Shown here in pieces: positions 44,471 through 55,747 of a DNA stretch of 64,000 bases; position 1 is the stretch's first letter, and each line of letters begins with the position of its first letter. A program made the translations under genes and the position numbers. Origin of the DNA: Protonemura montana. Its lineage: Eukaryota > Arthropoda > Insecta > Plecoptera > Nemouridae. A model generated the notes under the pieces. It was not told the DNA's origin. It saw only the letters and a list, made by a program, of their open reading frames with translations, and ran no database searches. The DNA is taken from assembly GCA_947568835.1 (NCBI GenBank), contig OX387607.1, forward strand, positions 16,543,701-16,607,700, written 5' to 3'.

Positions 44471-47400
44471 TCATTTCTTTGAAGTGAGTTTCTCGCTCAG
44501 CGTCCAGACCTTCTTTGCCAACGCCTCGTCGAGAGCCAGCGACGCCGGCTCAGATTCCTGCAACAAACGAGCCTTGCGTTTGATTTGCGTCTAAACAATA
44601 AGTCCAGGACGGGAGGAGAGGGAACTAAAAGAAACAACAGAACGGAGAAGCACGTGACTCTATTACCTGACAGTCGACAAAGTATTTCCCTGTGACGCCT
44701 TCAACCTCCTCCGACACGGCCAAGTAGATCGTGGTTTGAGCACCTTCAACACTTGTCTGCAACGAACATAGCGATTGTACTTAGCAATTACACTTAGCAA
44801 TTACACTTAGCAATTACACTTAGGCTTGCATTACATTCTGGGATAGAAAGTCTTCTGTCGATGAACGCACCTATTTAGTCTCCTCTCAAACTATTTTCTC
44901 TGTCTCTCAAGTTCTTGCAATGATTACTACAGTAGCTTATTTGAAATGCTCCTTTTCTATTGGTGTTCAGTCATTTTTAGTTCTTTTCAGGAATAAAAAC
45001 TCATAAAAAAGAGAATTTACCGAAAAATCACAAGTATTTTATGAGATTTATCTGAGTTAGCTACACCTGAGTTAGCTCAGGTTAGCTAGCTGAGTCAGTC
45101 GTCTCGTGACGTAGAACGAAGCTCATTGGCTAGGGATTCTTTTATTTCGAGTAAGAAATAAATACAGAAGATGACTTAGTTTGGCTACCTTCATGAATAT
45201 TGAGAGAACTCGGTGCAGAAAATCGACGAAGCTTCTGGGCATCATTCTAATCACTTCTGTGTGGACCCACCCAGGGTGCAGGCTGTTCACAGTGACTCCT
45301 GGAACATGCAAGTAGATGACACAATGTCGAGACTTCGATGTCCTGATTTCTTGGAGAATCATTCTTTCTGCCCGTGAGTAACATGGGGGAAAAAGTTTTG
45401 TTTTCATTTCAAATGCACATAAACAAGTTGTTTAACTTGAAAAAAACCGAACGGTTTGGCGTGTTGGAAACACCGGTCCTCGTGAGATGACCGAAGTTAA
45501 GCAACACTGCGCTGAGTCAGGTATTGGATGGGTGACCATCATACACATGACCAGTTCTGTTCGGGTGAGAGGTTGGAGGGATGAAAGTTAAGTAACACTG
45601 CGCTGGGTCAGGTATTAGATGTGTGACCATCATACACATGACCAGTTCTGTTCGGGAGAGAGGTTAGAGGGATGAAAGTTAGTACAGCAACTTCACTCGC
45701 CTTGCTTATCAACCTCTCGACAGCATGGATTTGTGGAGGAATCCTGTTGTTCGCGTTGTACCGTCCTTCGGAAGGGACGTTAAGTCGGTGGTCCCCTTGG
45801 TCTTCGACAGGAGTAGGCTACGTGCCAACACCGGGTTTCCCCTCCTCCCTTCTAGGCTAGGTTAGGTTCATCATCATCCACTCATTCACCGACGCCATTA
45901 GACCAGTGCCGCATGGCCAGTTGTCAAAACAGTGCGTCTTTAAACACCACAAATCAATTTATTCCCCTAGAGCAGTTGGTATACCTGTGCCTCTCAACCT
46001 CCGAGCCAACTCGTTCGAGTTGATGACGTTGGCAAGCTTGCTGCTGCTGTAAGTTTGGATGTTGCTGAAATGCTTCTCGAAGTTCAAGTCATCGACGTCG
46101 ATGTACGGGTACCGGTGAGCCACCGAGGAAACAAAGACGATGCGGCCGGCATCTGTCTTCTTTATCAAGTCTAAGCGAGAAAGAAATCGATTTCACGTTT
46201 TGATAGACACTTGAAAATGTTCTTTGTAGCGATGTTGATGCAATACAACCAAAAAATGACAAAATTAAGCAAGAAATGTTTGAATAAAAAGAGAAATAAA
46301 ACATATACGAGCTCATAAACTTTATTACTACTTAATTTAGCTGAATTTAATATCTTTGCAAAGTTTGGTAAAAAAAATATCAAACGCTTTCAACTGTACA
46401 ACTTCAAAACGGTTCTACAAAATCTGTCAATTTTGTAAATTGTGAATAGTTTCAAAACTATTCGGCCGGTTCTAAGTTGAGGACACAAAAATGTGCTCTG
46501 CAAATTTGGTTGAAATCAAAGCAGGCGTTTAGCCGCTAGAGCGCGAACAAAAACCGAAAAAAAAATACTACACACACAAGTGATTATTTTCTGGAGATTG
46601 GTGAAACTGAAGATTTCGCTCCGCTCGCTTTGCTCGATTCGTTCATCGATAACGCATGTGGAAGCAAAAAATTATAAAAGGTAAATTTTAGCTTTGATAT
46701 GTTTTGTCTGCAAGAGGATTGGCAAATTGTTAGGTTAGGGTATTATAATAATAATAATTATTATTATTATTATTATGATTATTATTATTATTATTATTAT
46801 TATTGCTAAGATGTGTTATAGACAGCAGCTTACCAAGCATTTTGTTATTCTGAATACAACTTCTTAATCTCCCAATCGGTTTTATAATATAAATAATATA
46901 TATGGAGCGCAGTAAGTGTTGATACAGTTAAAAATAATCTGCCCATTGCAACCATTTGAAATTGAGATGGAAATTAGCACATTCCTAAAAAGTTCAATAA
47001 GGATCAAGGGTTGAAATTGTCTCGAAGAACGTTTGTATGCCTTGAACTTTGACTGGAAATCCTCATTTTCAAAAGTGCCAGAGCGACGACTTACCAACCA
47101 AGAGATTTGTCAGCAAAAACGGTCCAAAGTGGTTTGCTTGCATGCACAAATCCAAACCATCTTCGGTCTTCTTGTTTCCCAGCCAAATTGCTCCTGCGTT
47201 GTTTACCAAAATGTCCAGACGCTTTTCAGTGGCGTTTATATCTTCAGCAAATTCACGCACAGAACTCAACGACGCCAGGTCCAGCTTCTTGGCGACCACA
47301 TCTTTGTTGCCAGTGTAGTTGATGATAGCGTCTGAAAGCGCGACACCAATTGAAGATAGCGGACAAAAGTTTAGTGTGATTTTATCTCAAAATCAATTCC

Positions 47401-47993
47401 ATATTTTTAATTATCTTACCTCTTGCCTGATTAGCTTTGTTCATATCTCTACATGCCAGAATCACTCGAGCTCGCCGTTGGGCAAGGTCTTTCGCTGTCT
47501 CGAAGCCGATTCCTGTGCAGGGAAAGATAGGTTGGACCTTTAGGACATCATCTAAACGATATTTGAGAGTTTTTGTAGCCAGAGAAACAGTACCGATTCG
47601 ATTAGACTTTCATTAAACTTCAAAATATGAAATCGCTACACAACCTTTTGCTAATCGCCACTCTTATGGGGGTTTTACGACAGAAAGTTTTAAGTTATAG
47701 TTGGTTCTTAGAACCGTTAATCTTTGAAAGTGGAACCTGACTGAATACAAGGGGATAACTCAATAACTGGGTACTAATGGTATTCTCCAAGGTCGAATTG
47801 TTAGCAGCCACTAGTATAACTAGGTGAAAATTATAGTTTGACGAGCAAACAAAACTTAAAATTAGGATGAACTCTTATTTAAATTGCAAACGCTTGCAAT
47901 GCGCGGGGTATTTTATTATTATCAACACTATAACCGTCTCAAAAATTGATGCCCAAACGCGGACTATGGTTCTACAATGCTATGGAATACAAT

Positions 47994-48066
<73 letters not shown>

Positions 48067-48929
48067 TTATATATATATATACAATATATATGCTATACAA
48101 TACAATACAATACTATGGTTCTACTATTACCATGCGCCTCATGGTTCTACTCCTCGGAGAACTGTCATTCTCATCAAATACACTAAAATCGTCTCAAAAA
48201 GCCAGTGTCCAGATAGCTCAATGGTTCAGAGCAACACCCGCGAAAGGTGGAGATCGGGGTTCGAGTCCGCGTTTGGGCATCAATTTTTGAGACGGTTATA
48301 GTGTTGATAATAATAAAACAACTTAAAATTATTTTTATTTTTGTTTTTCTGTCATTTTCACTAGGGGAGCTAAAACCAGCAAACGAATGATGGAAACGAA
48401 CTCTTCTATACGAGTCACCTCAGCCTCTTCCCCCGTGACGTGATCCCTTATCCCAACCGACGAAAACAGGAATATGTGTGTCCGAATAGCTCAGTTGGTA
48501 GACCGGCAATCGGGAGATCCCTGGTTCGTATCCCGGTTCTGTTGCACATTCCTCCAGTCTAGCTTTCTTTTCAAAACTTAAAATCTTTCATTTCGGTGGC
48601 TCAAAAAGGTATTTATAATAATAACCCTAATGCTGCAGTGTTACAATATGAATTGCTATGAAGCAACCAATCATATGCAGATGTTTCTAAAAGTTAGGTT
48701 AATTAGGTTGATAAATATTGTAATACCGGGTTCTAGCTCAAGTTACTCAAGTAAAGTTCAGTTTCTTACCAGTGTTCGCCCCGGTTACAATGACTGTCTT
48801 GCCATCCAGTCGCTTGCTACTTTTACAAAAGCCCATCGAATACCGCACATAAGCTCGTATGGCGAGAACGATCAGCACCAACAGCCCAAAACAGCTGCAG
48901 CAGCAACATTTCAAAAGACAGCACAACAT
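44471..48929 (-). CDS. RDH-F: retinol dehydrogenase 11-14-like SDR
   Basis: Seven exons, CDS complement(join(44471..44557, 44667..44756, 45189..45298, 45985..46170, 47095..47331, 47420..47512, 48770..48929)), 320 aa. The start MLCCLLKCC aligns with RDH-C; an alternative Met is seven codons upstream. Cysteines cluster at residues 3-12 before the anchor (about 13-30), then [57 protein letters not shown], Ser of [19 protein letters not shown]. Exon 3 is almost identical to RDH-D and RDH-E, whereas exons 1, 4, 5 and 7 are clearly diverged, a mosaic pattern. Intron 4 has a 5S-SINE; intron 3 has ATT-repeats; intron 1 has a foldback/tRNA-like element, a TA microsatellite and a tRNA-SINE. Confidence 0.9.
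45450..45956 (+). mobile_element. 5S-derived composite SINE, two heads plus complete body
   Basis: One of the most complete copies. It has the 5' end CCGAACGGTTTGGCGTGTTG, two heads with GGATGGGTGACCATCAT-type boxes, the body (AGCATGGATTTGTGGAGG, CCTTCGGAAGGGACGTTAAG, CTACGTGCCAACACCGGG), a CATCATCATCC stretch, and a tail GCGTCTTTAAACACCACAAA. It ends about 28 bp from the exon 4 donor of RDH-F and is antisense to the gene. Confidence 0.9.
46741..46806. repeat. ATT trinucleotide microsatellite
   Basis: A TAATAATAATTATTATT-type run that is partly self-complementary. It lies in RDH-F intron 3. Confidence 0.9.
47875..48325. mobile_element. tRNA-like foldback element split by TA microsatellite
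   Basis: The left arm TTGCAAACGCTTGCAATGCG to AACCGTCTCAAAAATTGATG is followed by an expanded (TA)n and GAGAG/TATATA tract (47996-48090). The inner segment (TTCTACTCCTCGGAGAACTG), the tRNA-like unit (ATAGCTCAATGGTTCAGAGC, GATCGGGGTTCGAGTCCG) and the right arm CATCAATTTTTGAGACGGTT come next. It is the most complete family member here and lies in RDH-F intron 1. Confidence 0.85.
48475..48560 (+). mobile_element. tRNA-derived SINE
   Basis: The tRNA-like head TCCGAATAGCTCAGTTGGTA (box A) and GATCCCTGGTTCGTATCCCG (box B) is followed by the SINE tail GTTGCACATTCCTCCAGTCT. The anticodon arm is incomplete, so it is not a functional tRNA. Related copies are at 34175 and 51780 (minus). Confidence 0.75.
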
Positions 48930-49034
48930 TTTCACAGCTGTCGACAGCACAACAGGGAACGACTGACTCTATCGGCCTTCTTTTAATATCAGCTTTATTT
49001 TTTGATTGTCATCCACTCGAACCGATATCGACTC

Positions 49035-49165
49035 AGGCGAGATAATGGATTCAATTTGTAATGATCCATCCAATGATAAAATACATAGATGAGCTTGAAT
49101 ATACCTCAATTAACACAAAGAAATTAAAGATAATTACACACAGTTAAAAAATTGCGTTATCAGTC
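49035..49165 (-). promoter_or_regulatory. GATA-motif cluster upstream of RDH-F
   Basis: Four WGATAA matches (49040, 49074, 49129 and, on the other strand, 49157) lie 110-230 bp above the RDH-F start codon. The arrangement resembles the clusters upstream of RDH-C and RDH-B. Function is inferred. Confidence 0.3.
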
Positions 49166-49932
49166 TTTCAGTGATCTGTTAATTAATTAACAGACCGTTA
49201 AAAATAAAGGACTGCTTCTGATTGTCTGTTGCGAAGCAAATGACAAATTAACTGGCGTTGTAAAAGGCGTTTTGCCGTTTTTTTCAGAAAAAAAATCTGT
49301 GCTTTTCGTAGCAGCTGTGGGTCCCAAATTTCTTCAATCTGTTAACACAACCAACCATTTTGAAAAGTTTCTGTTATTATTTGAATCCAGTTTATAATAC
49401 TTTTTGTTTAGATTGGATTTTCCGGAAAATGTGCACTAAAAGATATTTTTTAGTTGCTGAAACAGTTTTTACCAATCGTAGGTAATTACAAAATAAAAAA
49501 AATATATTTTTTTCCCTGGATCTTCCAGAAAGATAAGAAGGAGGCTATACAACCATCGTAACAGACCACTGATAAACAGGCCGTTAGCTTAACAATCTCA
49601 TTAAACAAACAGAATTGAGGTAAATCGATTTTAAATTCAAATAAGAACTTTTAAAACTAACGGTAACAAGTAGAATATCCTGGCCATTTTCAATTCCACA
49701 AAATATTTGCAAAAATTCTTGCAAAGCATGCTCTAATTAGGTTGTAAATAATAATAATTATTATTATTGTCCATTTGCATGATAAAATCATTATACAGAC
49801 AGTCATAGATTATACATTTTGTACTTACTATGTGATACTTAAAGCGAGTCCCTGCAAGGTTAAGACGCTATCTCCACATATATTTACCACTAAGAACCTC
49901 CAGTTGATCTAAAACCAATATCATCTTTAAAA

Positions 49933-52900
49933 CTATCTCGATGCTTTCTCAATCATTTGCTCAGTAATTTCCCACAAATTCGTTGCGAATCTTTCATTTT
50001 GAGCAGCGCCGGAAATCTTTGCCTCCTGGAAAAGATTGCAACCAGAAAAAACTTAAAATTAGCAACAAAATCCCGCTGTGACGGCGACAATGAAGGGTCT
50101 CCATACCTTGCAGTCGGAAAAGTATTTTCCGGTGACACCGTCGAGTTCTTCTGATACCGCTAGATGGATACCGGTCTGAGCGCCTTGAGTGGGCGACTGA
50201 AAAACAGGAAACACTTTTCAGTTTCTTTTTATTAAACCAAGAATTGTTGTCTTTTCTTTACTGACATTATTTAACAACACTCTGTAGTGAGGTTTTGATT
50301 GACGGTTTGCCGTGTTGGAAACACCGGTCCTCGTTAGATCACCGAAGTTAAGCAACACTGCGCTGGGTTAGGTATTGGATGGATGACCATAATACACATG
50401 ACCAGTTCTGTTCGGGAGAGAGGTTAGGGGGATGAAAGTTAAGCAACACTGCGCTGGGTCAGGTATTGGATGGGTGACTATCATATACATGACTAGTTCT
50501 GTTCGGGAGAGAGGTTGGAGGGATGAAAGTTAAGCAACACTGCGCTGGGTCAGGTATTGGATGGGTGACCATCATACACATGACTAGTTCTGTTCGAGAG
50601 AGAGGTTGGAGGGATGAAAGTTAAGCAACACAGCGCTGAGTCAGGTATTGGATGGGTGACCATCATATACATGACCAGTTCTGTTCGGTAGAGATGTTGG
50701 AGGGATGAAAGTTAAGCAACACTGCGCTGGGTCAGGTATTGGATGGGTGACTATCATATACATGACCAGTTCTGTTTGGGAGAGAGGTTGGTGGGATGAA
50801 AGTTAAGCAACACTGCGCTGGGTCAGGTATTGGATGGGTGACCATCAAGTACAACTCTAGTGTTTACCTTGCAAAAGCACTCGATATAGAAGCGCACTCC
50901 GCGGTACAACCAAGATGGAAGACTGGCGAACACATCGGTAGCCACCACCCCGGGGTGCAGACTGTTCACAGTTACACCTGAAAAGAAAAACAATTCACCT
51001 GTTGATAGCTTAAAAACAAAACAAAATATTGTGTGAAAAACCCGCTTCGGATTCTCCTGTGGTTCACTCTCATGAAATGAAAACTACATTTTAATGGTGA
51101 GACCACCAATGTTAAGCAACACTGCGCTGTGTCAGGTATTGGATGTGTGACCATCATACACATGACCAGTTCTGTTCGGGAGAGAGGTTGGAGGGATGAA
51201 AGTTAGTACAGCAACTTCACTCGCCTTGCTTATCAACCTCTCGACAGCATGGATTTGTGGAGGAATCCTGTTGTTCACGTTGTACCGTCCTTCGGAAGGG
51301 ACGTTAAGCCGGGGGTCCCCTTGGTCTTCGACAGGAGTAGGCTACGTGCCACAACGGTTTACCTTCCTCTCTTCTAGGTTAGGTTAGGCTCATTCACCGA
51401 CCCCATTAGACCAGTGCCACATGGCCCGTTGTCAAAAACAATTGGTAATTAATCGCCACAAAGCAATCAATCAAACTTCGACATGCTGGCTTGTCATTCT
51501 AAGCGCAATAATCTGACTTGCTTCAGTCCTTTGTCGGCTAAAAGCAAAACTGATAATCGAAAGTTCATACACATCCGTCCACCTCGAACATTTAAAATCC
51601 CAAATTGGTTTTCATGTTGTATTCGATATTTAGCGATCTACATTGAGCATGACATGTAATAAAATGCCTCTAAATGTATTGGTTTTTGAGAATAGCTTTG
51701 CACACAATCAAAGAATGTGATGATGAATTCCATTAAAACCTATCTTCTACCACCAGCATCGCAATGGCACCGAACTGAATTGGTTTTTTAAAGGAAGCTA
51801 GACTGAAATGAGTGCAACTGAACCGGGATAAGAACTCGGGACCTCCCATTTGCCGGTCGAGTGCTCTACCACATGAGCTATCCGGGCAAACATATTTCAG
51901 GATAAGGGATTCTTGTCAAGGGGTTTTGTTTTTGAAATCTCACCTGTTCCTTGCAACCTCTTCGCCAGCTCGTTGGCGTTCACGATGTTGGCAAGCTTCG
52001 TGAAGGAATACAGGAACAATTGGTTGACAATATTTTCCTTCTTTGAGCCATCGTAGTTGAGATTGGTAAGATCGATCCTCCACGTGAAAAAATGGAGGAC
52101 AGACGACATGAAGACCACTCGGCTTGGAGATGATTTCTTTAGGAGATCTGAAAGGGTTTAAAAGTGATTAACTATTAACGGTCTAACTATTTTCACATAT
52201 GAAAGATAGACAATCGAAGATATGCACATTAGCTTTTTATTATTATCAACACTATAACTGTCTCAAAAATTGATGCCCAAACGGGGACACAAAACCCGAT
52301 CTTCACCTGTCGCGGGTGTTGCTCTAACCAATTGAGCTACTTGGACACTGGATTTTTGAGACGATTTTAGTGGAAATGAGGAGAATGACGGATCTCCAAG
52401 GAGTATCGTTTTGGCATCAATTTTTGAGACGGTTATAGTGTTCATAATAATAAAATATCCCGCACATTGCAAGCGTTTGCAATTTAAATCAATTTTCAAC
52501 TAAATATGCGAATTAGCCTTTTTTTATTGAAAATCGATCGAAGGTACCACCAATGAAACTGGTGTTCGAATTCGAAATCTTTTCAAATTTTCAGCATTTC
52601 TAAAGTAGTTTGTACGAGCAACTTCTAATATTTCATGAGAGTTCTGGTCAAAATTTCAAATGGTAACGATTTAATCAGGAATCATTCCGAACTCAACTGC
52701 TGGCTTACCAACAAGCAAGTTGGTTAGTAGAAACGGTCCAATGTAGTTCGTTTGAACCACAACCTGGAGCCCGTCTTCAGTAGCTGCATTGACCATTCCT
52801 CCGACACCTGCACAGTTGAACAACACGTCAAGACGCTCTTCACTCGACTCAATTGTCCGTGCAAAGCTTCGAACCGAGGACAGCGATGACAAATCCAAGC

Positions 52901-55747
52901 GCTGGACGATCACGTTTCCATTCCCAGTACACCGGACGATTTCCTCTGCAAAATAATAACTACACCCGTGAAATCATCATACACATGACCAGTTCTGTTC
53001 GGGAGAGAGGTTGGAGGTATGAAAGTTAAACAACACTGCGCTGGGTCAGGTATTGGATGGGTGACCATCATACACATGACCAGTTCTGTTCGGGAGAGAG
53101 GTTGGAGGGATGAAAGTTAAACAACACTGCGCTGGGTCAAGTATTGCATGGGTGACCATCATACACATGACCAGTTCTGTTCGGGAGAGAGGTTGGAGGG
53201 ATGAAAGTTAAGCAACACTGCGCTGGGTCAGGTATTGGATGGGTGACCATCATACACATGACCAGTTCTGTTCGGGAGAGAGGTTGGAGGGATGAAAGTT
53301 TAGCAACACTGCGCTGGGTCAAGTATTGCATGGGTGACCATCATACACATGACCAGTTCTGTTCGGGAGAGAGGTTGGAGGGATGAAAGTTAGTACAGCA
53401 ACTTCACTCGCCTTGCTAAGCAACCTCTCGATAGGATGGATTTGTGGAGGAATCCTGTTGTTCGCGTTGTACCGTCCTTCGGAAGGGACGATCGTACAGA
53501 ACAAGAGTAGGCTACGTGTCGATACCGGGTTTCCCCTCCTCCCTTCTAGGCTAGGATAGGTTCATCATCATCCTCATCATCATCCACTCAATGATCTCGC
53601 TGTGAAATCAGTGCGATGACAAACACAACAAACTCAATTCAATGGATTTAAGATTATAATTTATCAAAGAGATTCACAACATTCTTTGCTGGCCTAAACC
53701 GCGTAGCTTTGCGCTGATAATGAAATACCAGTTTTTCCCGGCTAACTTTTGACTTATGTGTTTAAAACCCTTGTTTGTCTTCCCACCTCTGGCTGCGTTT
53801 GCTCGGTTGAGATCTCGACAGGCTAAGATGACCCTGGCACCCCTTGAAGCGAGATCCCGGGCCGTCTCCAGCCCCAGTCCTGAACAACACGACGGGAAGA
53901 GTCAGGAGTATGTAATACTTCATTTAGCAGATGCTAGTTTGAAATACATTTTTTCACATTAGCTCTCATATAGGATTTAAAGTTATAATCATAAATACTC
54001 TACTACATTTTTTTCCCGATCTTCTATCTACATTTTCTTTAACCTTAACTGAAACATTTCTAAGTCTAATTTTCTCACATCTGCAACTGTCATAATAATA
54101 ATAATAATTACAATAATACATTTTGTTTATCCCAATTGGCAGTAGAAATTTCATTTATTTATAATCTCAACATTTTTAAAGAAATAAAATGCATTTTGAA
54201 CCAAAAAATGTTCACTGCATTTTTTTAAAGCCTACTCATTTTTGCTGGTTCGTTTAAACGTAATAACAAACACTACTTTACTATCAAACATTAGATATTC
54301 CAATAATGAATGGCTTATTCTTGTCAAATTTAGATTTTTCCATATTTCATCATAGCTTCAAGCTAGAAACAGTCGTGCTCTACTAATGCAGATATTCCAG
54401 GAAATAATTCTTTATAGATATTCCCGTTAATCGGAGTACGTCCATGCTTCTTTATTTCCTCCCTCATTGGTTCCTTTGATCTCTTAAATAAAAGCTTAGT
54501 TGTACAAATAATACAGCTACTAAAATCAAAAGTTATTGCTTAAAAACATCTTCACCGAACATATGACACAGCTAATACAGAAGGATCGCTAGACTACAAA
54601 AATGTGAACAATTTAAACAAACTTGAAGTTGGAATATTTCCCAGCTTTGTTGCCTTCCATCCATCTCCTGTTAGATTTAGTTTCTACTTGAAAACACCCG
54701 ACATAAATGATCTTGCTGTCTTTATGAAAACATTACGCTATCTTTTACCTCTAGTGCTTGTATTACCTGGAAATACTCTTCTTACGTCATGTGTTTTAAT
54801 GACCCAGTGGTGTAGTCGAGGCTATACGAGGGTATACGCCGTATACCCAAAAAACTTTTTGACACCGAGCGTATACCCAATAAATATACAGGGTATACGC
54901 CCAATAAATACTCTTTGCAAAACTTTAAAATGCGTTTTGCAACGACAATTCTTAATCTCCCTACAACCTGCACTATAAAAACTGGAAAAGCAAAGTTTAT
55001 TCTGAAAAGTGGGTAGTCCGTGTATGGTAGCGGTTCGTATGATCTGGATGGGTATGCAATGGTTTTTCCAGGCAGTCAACGTACTCATTCAACCCACCCG
55101 AGGAAAGCGCGATTGCAGCTACCCCAACACCAAGTAGTAGTTTTAGTGTTGATAGGAATTAACTATCTATGAACTATAACTAGTGAATAGACTAAAGGTA
55201 AAGAATTAGAAACATCACCCCCATCCAGTACCTAACCTAGTGATGACCACGGCATTTGGAACTCACAGCCTGATAACCCAGTGTATAGCCAAAAAAATTT
55301 AGGACTACACCACTGCAATGATGATGGTGCACCCTTGATGGTTTTTAGACTCATGTCTACTTGATTTATCCTTAGCACTAGTTTTAAGAAAAACTATTTC
55401 AACTGGGTTTTGAATGCTAAGTAAAGGGCTACTAAATTTCCCGACGTTTCGCAACATATGCTAGTTACTTCTTCAGGGACTGCTCAAACCTCTAAAGAAG
55501 TAAGTAGTATATGTTGCGAAACGTCGGGAAATTTGGAAGCCCTTTACTTAGCATTCAAAACCCAGTTCAAATAGTTTTTCGTATGACTCTTACCCTTATT
55601 AGCACCGGTAACGATGACAGTTTTACCCGTCATTCTTCGCTTGCTAGTGCACACGCCACAGGTAACCACCATATACATTTTAAACACAACTAAAACCCCC
55701 GCCATTACAAGCAACGGGGTGGGAAGAAAACTCTGATTCGCCCCCAT
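49933..55747 (-). CDS. RDH-G: retinol dehydrogenase 11-14-like SDR
   Basis: Seven exons, CDS complement(join(49933..50025, 50107..50196, 50868..50977, 51944..52147, 52709..52945, 53787..53879, 55594..55747)), 326 aa. The start MGANQSFLPT gives an anchor at about 8-28; an in-frame Met 18 codons upstream is possible. [34 protein letters not shown]. The usual NNAG motif is NCAG. QTNYIGPFLLTN, Ser of VFMSSVLH, YSFTK, NSLHPG. Exon 4 is longer than in B-F (insert around DGSKKENIVNQ), as in RDH-H. With RDH-A and RDH-H it forms a subgroup (CTSK, TGANKG/TGSNSG). Introns hold three 5S-SINE clusters; the one in intron 5 ends about 20 bp from exon 5. Confidence 0.9.
50305..50848 (+). repeat. Tandem array of six 5S-like heads without SINE body
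   Basis: It starts with GTTGGAAACACCGGTCCTCG and then six ~91-bp head units (GTTAAGCAACACTGCGCTGG, TATTGGATGGGTGACC, CATGACCAGTTCTGTTCGG). It stops inside the last head at GGGTGACCATCA without any body, 20 bp from RDH-G exon 5. It behaves as a satellite derived from the SINE head. Confidence 0.88.
51095..51473 (+). mobile_element. 5S-derived SINE, one head plus body
   Basis: A single head (ATGTTAAGCAACACTGCGCT, GGATGTGTGACC), the body with CCTTCGGAAGGGACGTTAAG, and a tail near GCCACAAAGCAATCAATCAA. It lies in RDH-G intron 4. Confidence 0.87.
51780..51897 (-). mobile_element. tRNA-derived SINE, minus orientation
   Basis: Read on the minus strand: CCCGGATAGCTCATGTGGTA (box A-like), GAGCACTCGACCGGC, TCCCGAGTTCTTATCCCGG (box B-like), then the tail GTTGCACTCATTTCAGTCTA. 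It is the fullest copy of this SINE here. The T-arm is altered, so it is not a working tRNA. Confidence 0.75.
52235..52490. mobile_element. tRNA-like foldback element, complete
   Basis: The left arm TATTATCAACACTATAACTG and CTCAAAAATTGATGCCCAAA, an antisense tRNA-like unit (CACCTGTCGCGGGTGTTGCT, CCAATTGAGCTACTTGGACA), inner GAGACGATTTTAGTGG, then the right arm CATCAATTTTTGAGACGGTT to GCAAGCGTTTGCAATTTAAA. It lies in RDH-G intron 3. Confidence 0.83.
52972..53622 (+). mobile_element. 5S-derived SINE with about five heads plus body
   Basis: Five head units with alternating variants (GGATGGGTGACC and GCATGGGTGACC) are followed by the body AGGATGGATTTGTGGAGGA and the tail at TCATCATCATCCACTC. The alternation of variant heads suggests duplication in pairs. 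It lies in RDH-G intron 2, beginning about 25 bp from the exon 3 border. Confidence 0.88.
55330..55580. mobile_element. Foldback element (CGAAACGTCGGG family), both arms
   Basis: TTTTTAGACTCATGTCTACT to CCCGACGTTTCGCAACATAT is inverted against TATGTTGCGAAACGTCGGGA to CAAAACCCAGTTCAAATAGT. The centre is AGTTACTTCTTCAGGGACTG, then CTAAAGAAGTAAGTAG. It ends about 15 bp below RDH-G exon 1, inside intron 1. Confidence 0.82.
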
